NCBI GenBank assembly: GCA_964584325.1
Contig: CAZOZP010000001.1
Span: 65,060 to 129,059, forward strand
Source of the DNA: CAZOZP01 sp964584325
Lineage (GTDB): Bacteria > Bacteroidota > Ignavibacteria > Ignavibacteriales > Melioribacteraceae
DNA: 64,000 nucleotides
Direction: 5' to 3'
In this document: positions 43,579 through 52,567 of the stretch, piece by piece
Layout: each line of letters starts with the position of its first letter
Numbering within the stretch: position 1 is the first letter of the stretch
Notes under the pieces: generated by a model
Told to the model about the DNA's origin: nothing
The model's input: the letters and a program-made list of their open reading frames with translations, nothing else
The model's database searches: none
Program-made: the position numbers and the translations under genes

Positions 43579-44109
43579 TTAAGGTTTAGTCGGAGATGCT
43601 GGCTTTGATGCTGCTTTCTCCAATTGGAATCTGTCAAAGTTGGATTTCTTTTCTTCAGATTCTTTTTCTGTTAAAGTTGAAAATTTATAAATTAGGTTTT
43701 CTCTATTGTACTCAGAATATTCGTATGCGTCAGTCATTTTTATGCATTCTGTGGGACAAGGATAAACACATAATGAGCAAAAGCAGCATTTGGCAATGTC
43801 TATATCAAATCTGGTTACCCATAAAGCTTTTTTCTTTCCGTTTGATGTTACTCCCAGATCATCTCCCGGAACTGATTTTACGGTTTCTATAGTAATGCAG
43901 TTAACTGGGCATGCTCTGGCACATTGATCGCAACCAATACAATCGTCCATATCAACATAAAGGCGGTTTCTTGATCTTTCAGGCATAGGCATTTTTACAC
44001 TTGGATACTGAATTGTAACATTCGGGACAAACATATGCCGGAATGTTATTTTCATTCCCGTAAGTACGGTTATTATAGCCTGCCATGTATTTAAAAAGTA
44101 TGTTTTCAT
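43579..44109 (-). CDS. nuoI: NADH:quinone oxidoreductase subunit I (two 4Fe-4S)
   Basis: 176 residues. Two ferredoxin motifs carry clusters N6a and N6b: CIGCDQCARACPVNC and CCFCSLCVYPCPTEC, each C-x2-C-x2-C-x3-C-P. The C-terminal 40 residues are charged and variable. Subunit of the peripheral arm that passes electrons to NuoB. Its ATG overlaps the nuoH stop (ATGA). Confidence 0.97.
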   Translation of the reverse strand: MKTYFLNTWQAIITVLTGMKITFRHMFVPNVTIQYPSVKMPMPERSRNRLYVDMDDCIGCDQCARACPVNCITIETVKSVPGDDLGVTSNGKKKALWVTRFDIDIAKCCFCSLCVYPCPTECIKMTDAYEYSEYNRENLIYKFSTLTEKESEEKKSNFDRFQLEKAASKPASPTKP

Positions 44110-45191
44110 ATTTTTATTAACGATATTATTCCAATAACTATTAAATTAACGAAAGCAAATGGTATCAGATATTTCCAGCACACAGTCATTAATTGATCTA
44201 CTCTTAGGCGTGGGAGAGTCCATCTTAACCACATTTGAACGAATACAAGTGCAAGTCCTTTTATAGTAAACCAAAAAAACTGTTCGAAAGGAATAATTGC
44301 TGGAAAATTAAACAAATCTCCAAAATATCCTACCGGTGAAGCATAACCACCTAAAAATACAGCAGCAACAATAGCTGAAACTGCAAACATATTGGCATAT
44401 TCAGCCAAAAAAAACATTGCGAATTTCATGCCTGAATACTCAGTATGAAAACCTGCAACCAATTCAGATTCTGCTTCCGGAATATCAAACGGGACTCTAT
44501 TAACTTCTGCAAGAGTGCTTATAAACAAAATAACAAATCCGATTATCATAAAAGGGATTAAAAGGAATTTTGCAAGAGAAAGCCCAGGGCCTCCGAAAAT
44601 CAACCAATTCCAGAAGGCTCCTTCCTGCAGACTGCTGATTTCGTTTAAGTTCAATGACCCGGTAAGCATAATTATTGAGAGTATAACAAGTACAGTGGGA
44701 ATTTCATAGGAAATTATCTGGGCGGCTGATCTCATTGAGCCAAGAAGGGAATATTTATTGTTTGATGCCCAACCTCCCATAAGTATTCCGGCTACAACTA
44801 ATCCAGATACTGCAATAATAAAGAATAGTCCTAGATCTATATTTGTCCCGATAAACAAGCTTGAGAAGGGAAGTGCGGCAAAAACGGCAAAGCTACCCGC
44901 AAAAACAAGAACCGGAGCAATATTAAATAGACTTTTGTCAGCTGCTTCAGGAATAATATCCTCTTTCTGGATCAACTTAAGGATATCTGCCAATGTCTGC
45001 AATAATCCATAATATCCTGTGCGCATCGGACCAAGTCTATCTTGCATAAACGCAGATACTTTTCTTTCAGCATAAACAGCAAATAGCGCAAAAATCAGCA
45101 CAAAATTTAGCGGAATAACCACTAAAGCAAGCATGGCCGTTATTTGTCCGGGAATGCTGTTACCGGTAATATTTATTAAATATTCATACAT
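44106..45191 (-). CDS. nuoH: NADH:quinone oxidoreductase subunit H
   Basis: 361 residues, about eight membrane segments. AERKVSAFMQDRLGPMRTGY near residue 40 is the signature of the quinone-site subunit; NRVPFDIPEAESELVAGFHT carries the conserved Glu residues lining the quinone/proton channel; WLRWTLPRLRVDQLM lies near the C-terminus. It overlaps the nuoD stop by one base. It couples the peripheral and membrane arms. Confidence 0.97.
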   Translation of the reverse strand: MYEYLINITGNSIPGQITAMLALVVIPLNFVLIFALFAVYAERKVSAFMQDRLGPMRTGYYGLLQTLADILKLIQKEDIIPEAADKSLFNIAPVLVFAGSFAVFAALPFSSLFIGTNIDLGLFFIIAVSGLVVAGILMGGWASNNKYSLLGSMRSAAQIISYEIPTVLVILSIIMLTGSLNLNEISSLQEGAFWNWLIFGGPGLSLAKFLLIPFMIIGFVILFISTLAEVNRVPFDIPEAESELVAGFHTEYSGMKFAMFFLAEYANMFAVSAIVAAVFLGGYASPVGYFGDLFNFPAIIPFEQFFWFTIKGLALVFVQMWLRWTLPRLRVDQLMTVCWKYLIPFAFVNLIVIGIISLIKI

Positions 45192-46306
45192 TATCTGTCC
45201 ACTTCTCCCAAAACAATATCTATACTTCCCAGTATTGCGATAATATCAGCAACCAGGTGGTTTTTACTTAGTATGTTTAACACTTCAAGGTTAACGAATG
45301 AAGGGGCTCGGACTTTTACTCTTACCGGATTAAGTGAACCATCGCTTATAATAAAATATCCCAGTTCGCCTTTTGGATTTTCAACTCGGCTGTAAATCAT
45401 TCCTTTAGGAGGCTTTACTCTTTTTGGAATTGCCGATTTCACATCACCTTCAGGAATTTTGTTAAGCGCCTGCTCAATAATTCTAAGACTTTGCTCCATC
45501 TCCAGAATGCGGACATAATATCTGTCCCAACAATCCCCGGTTGTACCCATAATTCCTTTTCCAACAGGGATATCAAAATCAAATTTATCATATATAGAAT
45601 ATGGATCATCCTTACGCAAATCAAAAGCTAATCCGCTAGCTCTAAGCATAGGGCCGGTAATTCCGTAATTAATTGCGGTATCTAATGGAAGAATTCCAAT
45701 GTTTGCGGTTCTTTCTATAAAAATCTTGTTATAAGACAGAAGATCGTTAAATTCTTTTATTTTAGGTCGGAAATAAGTAACAAACTCTTTAGCTGAACGA
45801 ATAAAATCAGGATGTAAATCGTGTGACAGACCCCCAATCCAGATATAATTGTAGAGCAATCTTGCTCCGCAGGTCATTTCAAAAAGGCTAATAATTTTTT
45901 CTCTGTCACGGAAAGCATAGAGGAAAGGTGTGAAAGCACCTATATCTACGCCGTAAGTTCCTAAAGCTACCAAGTGAGAAGCAATTCTCTGAAACTCTCC
46001 CATTATTATTCTAATGTATTCAACTCTTTCGGGAACTTCTATTTTCATGAGTCTTTCCATTGCTAATGCATAACCGAAGTTATTGTACATTGAAGCAAGG
46101 TAATCCATCCGGTCTGTATATGGTACTATTTGAGGGTAAGACATAGCCTCACAGTGTTTTTCGAAACATCTGTGAAGGTATCCTATATGAGGTGTTACTT
46201 TCTTTACCAGTTCACCTTCAAGTTCAACCTCGAGCCTTAATACTCCATGAGTGGATGGATGCTGAGGCCCCATATTTAAAATCATATTCTCAGTTTTAAT
46301 TGCCAT
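45191..46306 (-). CDS. nuoD: NADH:quinone oxidoreductase subunit D
   Basis: 371 residues, stand-alone NuoD (no fusion to NuoC). MGPQHPSTHGVLRLEVELEG contains the quinone-binding His region; YPQIVPYTDRMDYLASMYNN contains the Tyr; the C-terminal SINDIVLGEVDR-like end is present as GSIDIVLGEVDR. It forms the quinone site with NuoB and NuoH. It begins 8 bases after the nuoC end. Confidence 0.97.
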   Translation of the reverse strand: MAIKTENMILNMGPQHPSTHGVLRLEVELEGELVKKVTPHIGYLHRCFEKHCEAMSYPQIVPYTDRMDYLASMYNNFGYALAMERLMKIEVPERVEYIRIIMGEFQRIASHLVALGTYGVDIGAFTPFLYAFRDREKIISLFEMTCGARLLYNYIWIGGLSHDLHPDFIRSAKEFVTYFRPKIKEFNDLLSYNKIFIERTANIGILPLDTAINYGITGPMLRASGLAFDLRKDDPYSIYDKFDFDIPVGKGIMGTTGDCWDRYYVRILEMEQSLRIIEQALNKIPEGDVKSAIPKRVKPPKGMIYSRVENPKGELGYFIISDGSLNPVRVKVRAPSFVNLEVLNILSKNHLVADIIAILGSIDIVLGEVDR

Positions 46307-46314
46307 TTTTTATC

Positions 46315-46839
46315 TCAATATGGAATTTTAATTCCCTGATAAAATTCCGGATTAACATAATCTTTTCTTAAAGGGTAACCTTCCCAATCATCAGGCATAA
46401 GAATTCTCCTTAAGTCAGGATGATTTAGAAACACTATTCCAAACATATCAAAGGCTTCACGCTCATGCCAATCAGCACATTTCCAGACAGATTCAACAGA
46501 TTCAGTTATAGGCTCAGATTTAGGAACGATTACTTTTATCGTAATTTTATGCTTATACTTAATTGAATAGAGATGATAATACACACTTAAGTTACCACCT
46601 ACAACAGTTTCTTGGCCTTCTTCCTGCGTTATTTTTGTCCCATCAGCTTCGTCAGCACCGGAGAGGCACATAAGTGTATCAAATTCAAGTGTGTTTGCAT
46701 CCCGAAGCCATAGACATATTTGATTTATTGCATAGGCATTCACAATAAACAGCGGTTCAGAATCCGGCTCCTCTGAAATAGTGGTTTTTTCGGGAAATTC
46801 CTTATCGAGTAATTCAAAGATATCTTTAGAAGTTTTCAT
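46315..46839 (-). CDS. nuoC: NADH:quinone oxidoreductase subunit C
   Basis: 174 residues from ATG 46839, overlapping the nuoB stop by one base (TAATG). The C-terminal signature WHEREAFDMFGIVFLNHPDL, then RRILMPDDWEGYPLRKDY, is diagnostic. Some acidic residues in the N-terminal half form an unusual acidic loop (near GADEADGTKITQEEG). A longer in-frame start inside nuoB would add 29 residues not found in the family. Confidence 0.95.
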   Translation of the reverse strand: MKTSKDIFELLDKEFPEKTTISEEPDSEPLFIVNAYAINQICLWLRDANTLEFDTLMCLSGADEADGTKITQEEGQETVVGGNLSVYYHLYSIKYKHKITIKVIVPKSEPITESVESVWKCADWHEREAFDMFGIVFLNHPDLRRILMPDDWEGYPLRKDYVNPEFYQGIKIPY

Positions 46840-47327
46840 TATTGTTTTTTTCTCAATGATTCGTGTCTGATTTTTTCCTGAAGCTTCATAAGACCCTCTA
46901 ATAATGCTTCGGGGCGGGGAGGACAACCGGGGACATAAACATCTACAGGAATTACTCTGTCAATACCCTTTAATACGTGGTAGCCATGTTCCCAATAAGG
47001 TCCACCGCAATTAGCACAACTGCCCATCGAAATAATATATTTCGGGTCAGGCATTTGTTCATAAAGTCTTTTAATTCGAGTTGCCATTTTTAGAGTAACT
47101 GTACCGGAAATAATTATAATATCAGCCTGTCGAGGCGATGGTCGCGGAATAACTCCGAACCTGTCAAAATCATAATGAGAAGCGGATGTAGCCATCATTT
47201 CAATAGCACAGCAGGCAAGTCCGAAACTAAGCTGCCACAACGAAGAAAGCCTAGCCCAATTGAATAGGTCTTCAGCTTTTGCAACTACTATATTTCCTTC
47301 AGAAAATTCTTTATCTAAAAATCCCAT
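46839..47327 (-). CDS. nuoB: NADH:quinone oxidoreductase subunit B (cluster N2)
   Basis: 162 residues. The N2 4Fe-4S ligands are present: the tandem cysteines in [11 protein letters not shown], the Cys of [17 protein letters not shown] and that of [18 protein letters not shown]. It delivers electrons to quinone. Start has an AAGGT site upstream. It follows nuoA by 25 bases. Confidence 0.97.
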   Translation of the reverse strand: MGFLDKEFSEGNIVVAKAEDLFNWARLSSLWQLSFGLACCAIEMMATSASHYDFDRFGVIPRPSPRQADIIIISGTVTLKMATRIKRLYEQMPDPKYIISMGSCANCGGPYWEHGYHVLKGIDRVIPVDVYVPGCPPRPEALLEGLMKLQEKIRHESLRKKQ

Positions 47328-47352
47328 AAAAATTCTACCTTAAGATAATTTG

Positions 47353-47772
47353 TTAAGTAGTCCGGTCTTCTTTTCCGGGGAAAATGTCTTTGAGGGTTAC
47401 AGGATATTTGTGAGGTCGGTCCCAATCAAGATCTCCTTTTCTCCATTCGTAAACCATCCCTAATCCTAATACTATAAGGAAAAACAATCCGGCAAACAGA
47501 CCGAATGCTGAATATTCCTTATATACAACAGCCCAAGGGAAAAGCATAACAACTTCAACATCGAAAATCAGAAAGATTAAAGCAACTACGAAAAACCTGA
47601 TGTTGAATTTCACCCAAGGAGAACCTTGTGGGTTTTCACCACATTCGTAAGTGCTCAATTTTTCCTTTGAAGGTCTTTTAGGACGAATTAGCTTGGCGGC
47701 AAAGACTGAAATTATTACAAATACAACTGCAACCGACAAGAAAACGAAGATTTTACCAAATTCTGTAAGCAT
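47353..47772 (-). CDS. nuoA: NADH:quinone oxidoreductase subunit A
   Basis: 139 residues, three membrane segments. [20 protein letters not shown] (the loop with the conserved Cys) and [19 protein letters not shown] identify NuoA. First gene of the 11-gene cluster. The gap to the RRM gene is 217 bases; no clear consensus promoter was seen for nuoA on the minus strand. Confidence 0.95.
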   Translation of the reverse strand: MLTEFGKIFVFLSVAVVFVIISVFAAKLIRPKRPSKEKLSTYECGENPQGSPWVKFNIRFFVVALIFLIFDVEVVMLFPWAVVYKEYSAFGLFAGLFFLIVLGLGMVYEWRKGDLDWDRPHKYPVTLKDIFPGKEDRTT

Positions 47773-47907
47773 TACAATAATATTTAATTTTAACTGGTAC
47801 TAAAATAGAAGAAAGAGGATAAAAAGTAAATTTAATTTTTAAAAACTTCAGCAGACGGGTTTTTACGAAAAAATAATTAAAAAAAATAGTAAATTTTAAA
47901 AAATATT

Positions 47908-47938
47908 TTTGACTATAGATTATAAATAAATATCTTTG
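47908..47938 (+). promoter_or_regulatory. Perfect Bacteroidetes-type promoter for the RRM gene
   Basis: TTTG at 47908-47911, exactly 19 bases, then TATCTTTG at 47931-47938. This matches the published Bacteroidetes consensus TTTG-N19-TAnnTTTG at every fixed base. The ATG is 52 bases past the -7 element, with AAAGGAG in the leader. Confidence 0.85.
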
Positions 47939-47989
47939 TATGTGTTTCTAATTAAAAAAAGCATCAGCTTATTAAAGGAGAAGTAGTAA

Positions 47990-48259
47990 ATGAAGATTTA
48001 TGTAGGTAATCTGCCATACAAGGTAGACGACAGCCGTTTAAAAGAAATGTTTTCGGCTTATGGTGAAGTTTCTGACAGTAAAGTGATTATTGACAGAGAA
48101 ACAAAAAGATCCAAAGGTTTTGGTTTTGTTGAAATGGCAGACCAGTCAGAAGGAGACAAAGCAATAAAAGAACTTGACGGAAAAGAATTCGAAGGCAGAA
48201 ACTTAAAAGTTAATGTAGCTAAACCTGAAACTGATCGTCCAAAGAGAAGCTTCAGATAA
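47990..48259 (+). CDS. RRM-type RNA-binding protein
   Basis: 89 residues, one RRM domain. RNP2 is IYVGNLPY at the start and RNP1 is KGFGFVEM near residue 42; the aromatic residues that stack on RNA are present. The basic C-terminal tail is short (ETDRPKRSFR) and lacks the Gly-rich extension of many homologues. Such proteins act as RNA chaperones or in cold response in cyanobacteria and Bacteroidetes; the targets here are unknown. It is monocistronic, with a perfect promoter, a strong AAGGAG site and a textbook terminator, so probably highly expressed. Confidence 0.94.
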   Translation: MKIYVGNLPYKVDDSRLKEMFSAYGEVSDSKVIIDRETKRSKGFGFVEMADQSEGDKAIKELDGKEFEGRNLKVNVAKPETDRPKRSFR

Positions 48260-48283
48260 TCTGTATTGAACATGGTTTATGTG

Positions 48284-48315
48284 AACCCGGCCTTAAAAGC
48301 CGGGTTTTTTGTTTT
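48284..48315 (+). terminator. Rho-independent terminator of the RRM gene
   Basis: AACCCGGC, 7-base loop, GCCGGGTT, followed by TTTTGTTTT. It begins 25 bases after the stop codon. It is the clearest intrinsic terminator in the window. Confidence 0.93.
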
Positions 48316-48420
48316 AAATTATTTAAGCTTCATTTAATAATAAGAGGATAGAATTCTATGGATTATTCAATGGTTTACATAATATACATTATATGACATT
48401 TGTTCAAATAGAGTTTTTGC

Positions 48421-50262
48421 TTAAGCTGTTTCCATCTCAATTGTGCTTTGCGAAATAAATACTTCTTTCTGATACCTGTTAAGCAGATTTGCCTTTGATA
48501 CAATTCCTAATAATTGACCGCTTAGTTTGTCAAGTACCGGAATAAATTCACTATCATCAGCCTCCATTATCTGCAGTGCGAATTCACCGTTATCATCGTC
48601 CTTCACGAAGCTGTTTCTGGTCATTATGTCTTTGGCTATGAGAAATTCTGAAATCTGAGACGTGTCTTCATCAAAAAGAAATTCTCTTATGTTCTGAAAT
48701 GAAATTTGTCCTATTAGATTATCGGATTTCCCAAGCACCAATATTGAATTATATTTTGATGTTTTAATTACTTCGAGTATTTTGCTGAAATTTGTATTTT
48801 CATAAACTGCATCATAGCTTTCTTCTATTAAGTCGGAAGTCCTTATTTCTTTAAGAATAGCAACTTTTCGTCCATAAATGTCTATTTCTTTACCTTCTCT
48901 TATAAATTTAAGTGAATATAATGATCCTTTTAGAAATGATTTAGAAATTGTCATTGAAATGATTATTGTCATCATAAGCGGAAGAATTATTTTATAATTA
49001 TTAGTCATTTCAAAGACCATTATGAGGGCTGTTAAAGATGCATGAGTGGTACCGGCAACCACAGCACCCATTCCAACCAATGCATATGCCCCCGGTGGTG
49101 CTGCTAGTCCGGGGAAAGCGATATTTGCAATCTGACCGAATAATCCTCCTATCATGGCACCGGTGAATAAGCTGGGAGCAAAAGTGCCTCCATTTCCACC
49201 ACTGCCAATTGTGAAGCCTGTCGCAACAGGTTTTAACAAAAACATCATCGCCAACATTAATACTGTCCAATAAGTGCCTGATACACTTCCAGTTAATGTC
49301 TGATCAATAGAAACGTATGTGAAACCGTATAAGCCAGGGAAAAAAAGTCCTATAATTCCTACTGCCAATCCACCTAAAGCCGGTTTAAAATACGGAGGCA
49401 ATTTCTTTACGCTTTTCCAAAAATCATCTATTTTATAAAAGATTTTAACAAAATAAACTGAAGCTAAGCCTGCTATTATTCCAAAAACCAAATAAAAGAA
49501 AAATTCATAATTAGACAAGAGTTCATATTTTGGTATTTCAAAGGCAGGCTGGTCTCCTAAATAACTTCTGGACAAAGCAGTTGCAATTACGGAAGAAATT
49601 ATAATCGGACTGAATGTCTGGGCACGGAAAGTTCGGAGAATTATTTCCATTGCGAATAAGGCTCCGCCCAGGGGTGCATTAAAAGCAGCAGATAATCCTG
49701 CCGCAGCACCGCATCCAACAAGTATTTTAAGTCTATCTGGCGAAAGATGAAGAAATTGTCCGAATGCAGATGCTATTGCTGAACCAATTTGAACTATCGG
49801 ACCTTCCTTCCCACCTGCACCCCCTGACCCAATACTCAATGCGGAACCTATAATTTTTTTTACAGCAACACTCCCCTTAATCACCCCGCCTTTGGTTGAA
49901 ACTGCATCAATTACATTTGGAATTCCCTCGCCTTTTTGACCTTTTTCAAAGAAATGCGAAAGCAGACCAACAAAGAGGCCACCTAAAGCAGGTAATAGAA
50001 CCAGAATTATATAAATTATATATCCTTTCTGACCTATAAGTGTTTTCGTTCCGAAGAATAAACCGGGCAAATCAAAAAATAATGATTTTATCAGATGAAT
50101 TGACTCATGAAATACAATTGCGCCCAGTCCTCCAAGTAATCCGGTAAGTGCTCCTAAAATAAGAAGATAGTTGTCTTGAGTGAAAGATATTCGTGATATG
50201 TTACGGCTCAGTATATAACCCGTTTTTTTGTATATTTTTTGAAAATCTTCTTGTATTTTCAT
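48421..50262 (-). CDS. ClC-family chloride channel/antiporter with CBS pair
   Basis: 613 residues. Residues about 30-450 are the ClC membrane domain: GEGIPNVIDAVSTKGG (like G-S-G-I-P), GSGGAGGKEGPIVQIG with the gating Glu, and GSGGNGGTFAPSLFTGAMIGG (like G-x-F-x-P). Residues about 470-600 hold two CBS domains (SKYNSILVLGKSDNLIGQIS, SEFIPVLDKLSGQLLGIVSK), which in relatives bind adenine nucleotides. Channel versus Cl-/H+ exchange cannot be told from sequence alone. It is the last gene of the M23-DUF2795-holB-ricT-clc run. Confidence 0.94.
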   Translation of the reverse strand: MKIQEDFQKIYKKTGYILSRNISRISFTQDNYLLILGALTGLLGGLGAIVFHESIHLIKSLFFDLPGLFFGTKTLIGQKGYIIYIILVLLPALGGLFVGLLSHFFEKGQKGEGIPNVIDAVSTKGGVIKGSVAVKKIIGSALSIGSGGAGGKEGPIVQIGSAIASAFGQFLHLSPDRLKILVGCGAAAGLSAAFNAPLGGALFAMEIILRTFRAQTFSPIIISSVIATALSRSYLGDQPAFEIPKYELLSNYEFFFYLVFGIIAGLASVYFVKIFYKIDDFWKSVKKLPPYFKPALGGLAVGIIGLFFPGLYGFTYVSIDQTLTGSVSGTYWTVLMLAMMFLLKPVATGFTIGSGGNGGTFAPSLFTGAMIGGLFGQIANIAFPGLAAPPGAYALVGMGAVVAGTTHASLTALIMVFEMTNNYKIILPLMMTIIISMTISKSFLKGSLYSLKFIREGKEIDIYGRKVAILKEIRTSDLIEESYDAVYENTNFSKILEVIKTSKYNSILVLGKSDNLIGQISFQNIREFLFDEDTSQISEFLIAKDIMTRNSFVKDDDNGEFALQIMEADDSEFIPVLDKLSGQLLGIVSKANLLNRYQKEVFISQSTIEMETA

Positions 50263-50287
50263 AAATTCGGAGAGCTAAATCGAATAA

Positions 50288-51172
50288 TTAATGGGTATCT
50301 CCCGATTCTTGAGTCAGTTGGTTGGCAATTAGGCTAATTGAGGTCTCAGCTTCATAGGAAAGGCAGCATTTTAGTTTACCGCAGGGACCGCTAAGTTTTG
50401 ATAAATTGGAACTTAGATTCTGTTCGCTTGCAAGATTAGTAGAAATTTTCTTGAAATTGCATAGGAAAGTAGAACAACAATATTCCCTTCCACAAGTACC
50501 AAGTCCACCAATTTTTTTTGCTTCATCTCTAACGCCTATCTGCCTGAGTTCAATTCTTGTCTTAAACTCAGAGGCTAAGTCTTTAGCCAAAACTCTAAAA
50601 TCAACTCTTCCGTCGGACGTATAGAAGAAAAACATCTTTTTTCGGTCAAACTGGTAATGAATATCAACTAACTTCATTTCCAGACTATTCTTCGATACTA
50701 ATTTTTTAAATATAGGCTTGGCTTTTTCTTCATCAGAACGGTTTGAATTGTAAATTAGTATGTCATCAGCGGAAAGTTTTCTAACCAGACAAGGCATTCC
50801 TGATATGCCATCAGACGTCTTTCTTCTTAAATGCACAAAGCATCCGGTCTCTTTAACCATAGCTATATCTATTGTCTCGTCACTGCAGATAAGCACCATT
50901 TCACCCGGATAAATCTCATCATTAAATGAATAAGGTACTGCAGCGTACTCGGAATTAAGTATGCCTTTGCATTCAATTTCAATTACCCTATGCTGTTCTG
51001 GAGTTGTTTCACCTTTAATATGCTCTCCACAAGAGCAAGTTGCGGAACCACCGGGATAAATACTTTCGAGAATAATTTCCTTGTACTTTAAATTAGATGC
51101 TTTTTCTATGTCTTTTATGTTATTGTTATCCTCTGAAGCATTCTTTAGAAATGACAAATCTATATTAAACAA
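50288..51172 (-). CDS. ricT: PSP1/RicT-like cysteine-rich protein
   Basis: 294 residues. The C-terminal PSP1 region contains two cysteine groups: GTCGREYCCSTFLCNF and GPCGKLKCCLSYE, as in Bacillus RicT (YaaT). There RicT, with RicA and RicF, carries Fe-S clusters and helps RNase Y process mRNAs. An extra C-x-C in GGSATCSCGEHIKG lies near residue 45. It lies two bases from holB, the same neighbour as in Bacillus (holB-yaaT). RicA/RicF partners are not seen in the window. Confidence 0.86.
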   Translation of the reverse strand: MFNIDLSFLKNASEDNNNIKDIEKASNLKYKEIILESIYPGGSATCSCGEHIKGETTPEQHRVIEIECKGILNSEYAAVPYSFNDEIYPGEMVLICSDETIDIAMVKETGCFVHLRRKTSDGISGMPCLVRKLSADDILIYNSNRSDEEKAKPIFKKLVSKNSLEMKLVDIHYQFDRKKMFFFYTSDGRVDFRVLAKDLASEFKTRIELRQIGVRDEAKKIGGLGTCGREYCCSTFLCNFKKISTNLASEQNLSSNLSKLSGPCGKLKCCLSYEAETSISLIANQLTQESGDTH

Positions 51173-51174
51173 AA

Positions 51175-52287
51175 CTACCTCTTGCTGATTAAATTTATAT
51201 CAAATATAATATTCATAATTATTAAGTTCAAGCTGGTATTTGTGTTGAATAGATAATTATAGTAATCCAGCCGAACTAAAAATTGTTCGATTCTTTCTTT
51301 TGGGTATAAGGATGCAAATTTCCTTACAGTGTCATTAAGGTTTACATAATAAATTACTTCTCCGCCGTTTGAACAGCTAATTACATCTCTCATCCATTTC
51401 AATAAAAGTTCAATAAAAAACAGTTTATCAGAATCTGAAGAATCAGAAAATAATTCATTAAGTGTTAGGTATGCAGTTGCAATATTACCGGCTACAGCCT
51501 GCCGCAAAACCTGTAAAACATCTTGTTGAATTGAATCTAAATCTCTCTCTGAAAGAGAGATTGCCTTAGTAACAGAACCATCAGAAAACAAACTGATTTT
51601 CGCAGCTTCCTGACTATCGATTCCGAATTTCTCAGTTAAAATATTTTCAACAATTTTCTGACTAAGTCCTACAAAAGGGATCTCCCAGCACCGTGAGTGA
51701 ATTGTTGTTAGGAGGAAATCTTTACGTGAGGTACAAAGAATGAAAATAATCCCGTCAGGAGGTTCTTCAAGGTTTTTTAGAAGAGCGTTTTGTGCTTCAT
51801 CGTTCATAAGGTGTGCGTCTTCAATGATAATACCTCTATATGGCATATCGGAATAATCCAGCATCATCGCTCGTCTTATTTCACGAATACTGTTAATCTT
51901 AATTGATGAGGCATCCGGAATATGCATCCGATGATAGGGATTTGCTACTTTTTTTTCGAATTCTTCCTTAACAATAGCCATCTGGTTGTCAGTAAGCTTA
52001 TCGTATGGTCCATCATCTGCAGTCTCGCTTTTCCCTCTGGGCAATGGGAAAATAAACTTTATATAGGGTTCATTAAGATTTAATATTTTCTGAAGCTCAG
52101 GCGCCGAATTGTTTTTCAATGCTTCGGCATTTAGATATCTAAAAAATTCTTTAGCTGCAAAATGCTTCCCTACTCCTTCGGGCCCGGTAAATAAAAACGC
52201 ATGGGGAATTCTCTTGCTTTTGATTATATCTTTCAGAAGCCGTAAGGATTTATCCTGCCCCGGGATTTCAAATCCGCTTTGAATCAT
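51175..52287 (-). CDS. holB: DNA polymerase III delta-prime subunit
   Basis: 370 residues, AAA+ clamp-loader subunit. The N-terminus IPGQDKSLRLLKDIIKSKRI and the Walker A-like GPEGVGKH, then IIEDAHLMNDEAQNALLKNL and the SRC motif in HSRCWEIPF, identify delta-prime; the zinc module is missing. An insertion of about 60 residues (70-130) is larger than in E. coli. It is between DUF2795 and ricT. Confidence 0.9.
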   Translation of the reverse strand: MIQSGFEIPGQDKSLRLLKDIIKSKRIPHAFLFTGPEGVGKHFAAKEFFRYLNAEALKNNSAPELQKILNLNEPYIKFIFPLPRGKSETADDGPYDKLTDNQMAIVKEEFEKKVANPYHRMHIPDASSIKINSIREIRRAMMLDYSDMPYRGIIIEDAHLMNDEAQNALLKNLEEPPDGIIFILCTSRKDFLLTTIHSRCWEIPFVGLSQKIVENILTEKFGIDSQEAAKISLFSDGSVTKAISLSERDLDSIQQDVLQVLRQAVAGNIATAYLTLNELFSDSSDSDKLFFIELLLKWMRDVISCSNGGEVIYYVNLNDTVRKFASLYPKERIEQFLVRLDYYNYLFNTNTSLNLIIMNIIFDINLISKR

Positions 52288-52311
52288 CTGAATATATCAG
52301 ATATTTTATAA

Positions 52312-52542
52312 TCAATAATTATCGTCATCCTCATCGTTATAGAAGAAATCTTCATCACTCGGTGCCTCAGGCCAAATATCTTCTATAGATTCATATTGCT
52401 CATCTGAATCTTCCAGCTCGTCAAGATTTTCAAATACTTCTTTCGGTGCACCAATCCTGTCGGCATAATCTATTAGTTCTTCTTTTGTTGCCGGCCAAGG
52501 AGCATCATCGAGGTATCTAGCAAGTTCAATAGTCCAAATCAT
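52312..52542 (-). CDS. DUF2795 family protein
   Basis: 76 residues, highly acidic (many Asp/Glu in the last 30). The core WTIELARYLDDAPWPATKEE, then LIDYADRIGAPKEVFENL, matches the DUF2795 family common in Bacteroidetes/Chlorobi. Function unknown. AGGAG lies upstream of the ATG. Confidence 0.85.
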   Translation of the reverse strand: MIWTIELARYLDDAPWPATKEELIDYADRIGAPKEVFENLDELEDSDEQYESIEDIWPEAPSDEDFFYNDEDDDNY

Positions 52543-52567
52543 TTATGAAAACTCCTGAAATGATATA

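Noticed and set aside
48358..48396. 12-residue open frame with AGAGGA upstream
   Set aside because: It reads M-D-Y-S-M-V-Y-I-I-Y-I-I and lies between the RRM terminator and the ClC end. A tiny protein is possible but there is no promoter or homologue to support it.
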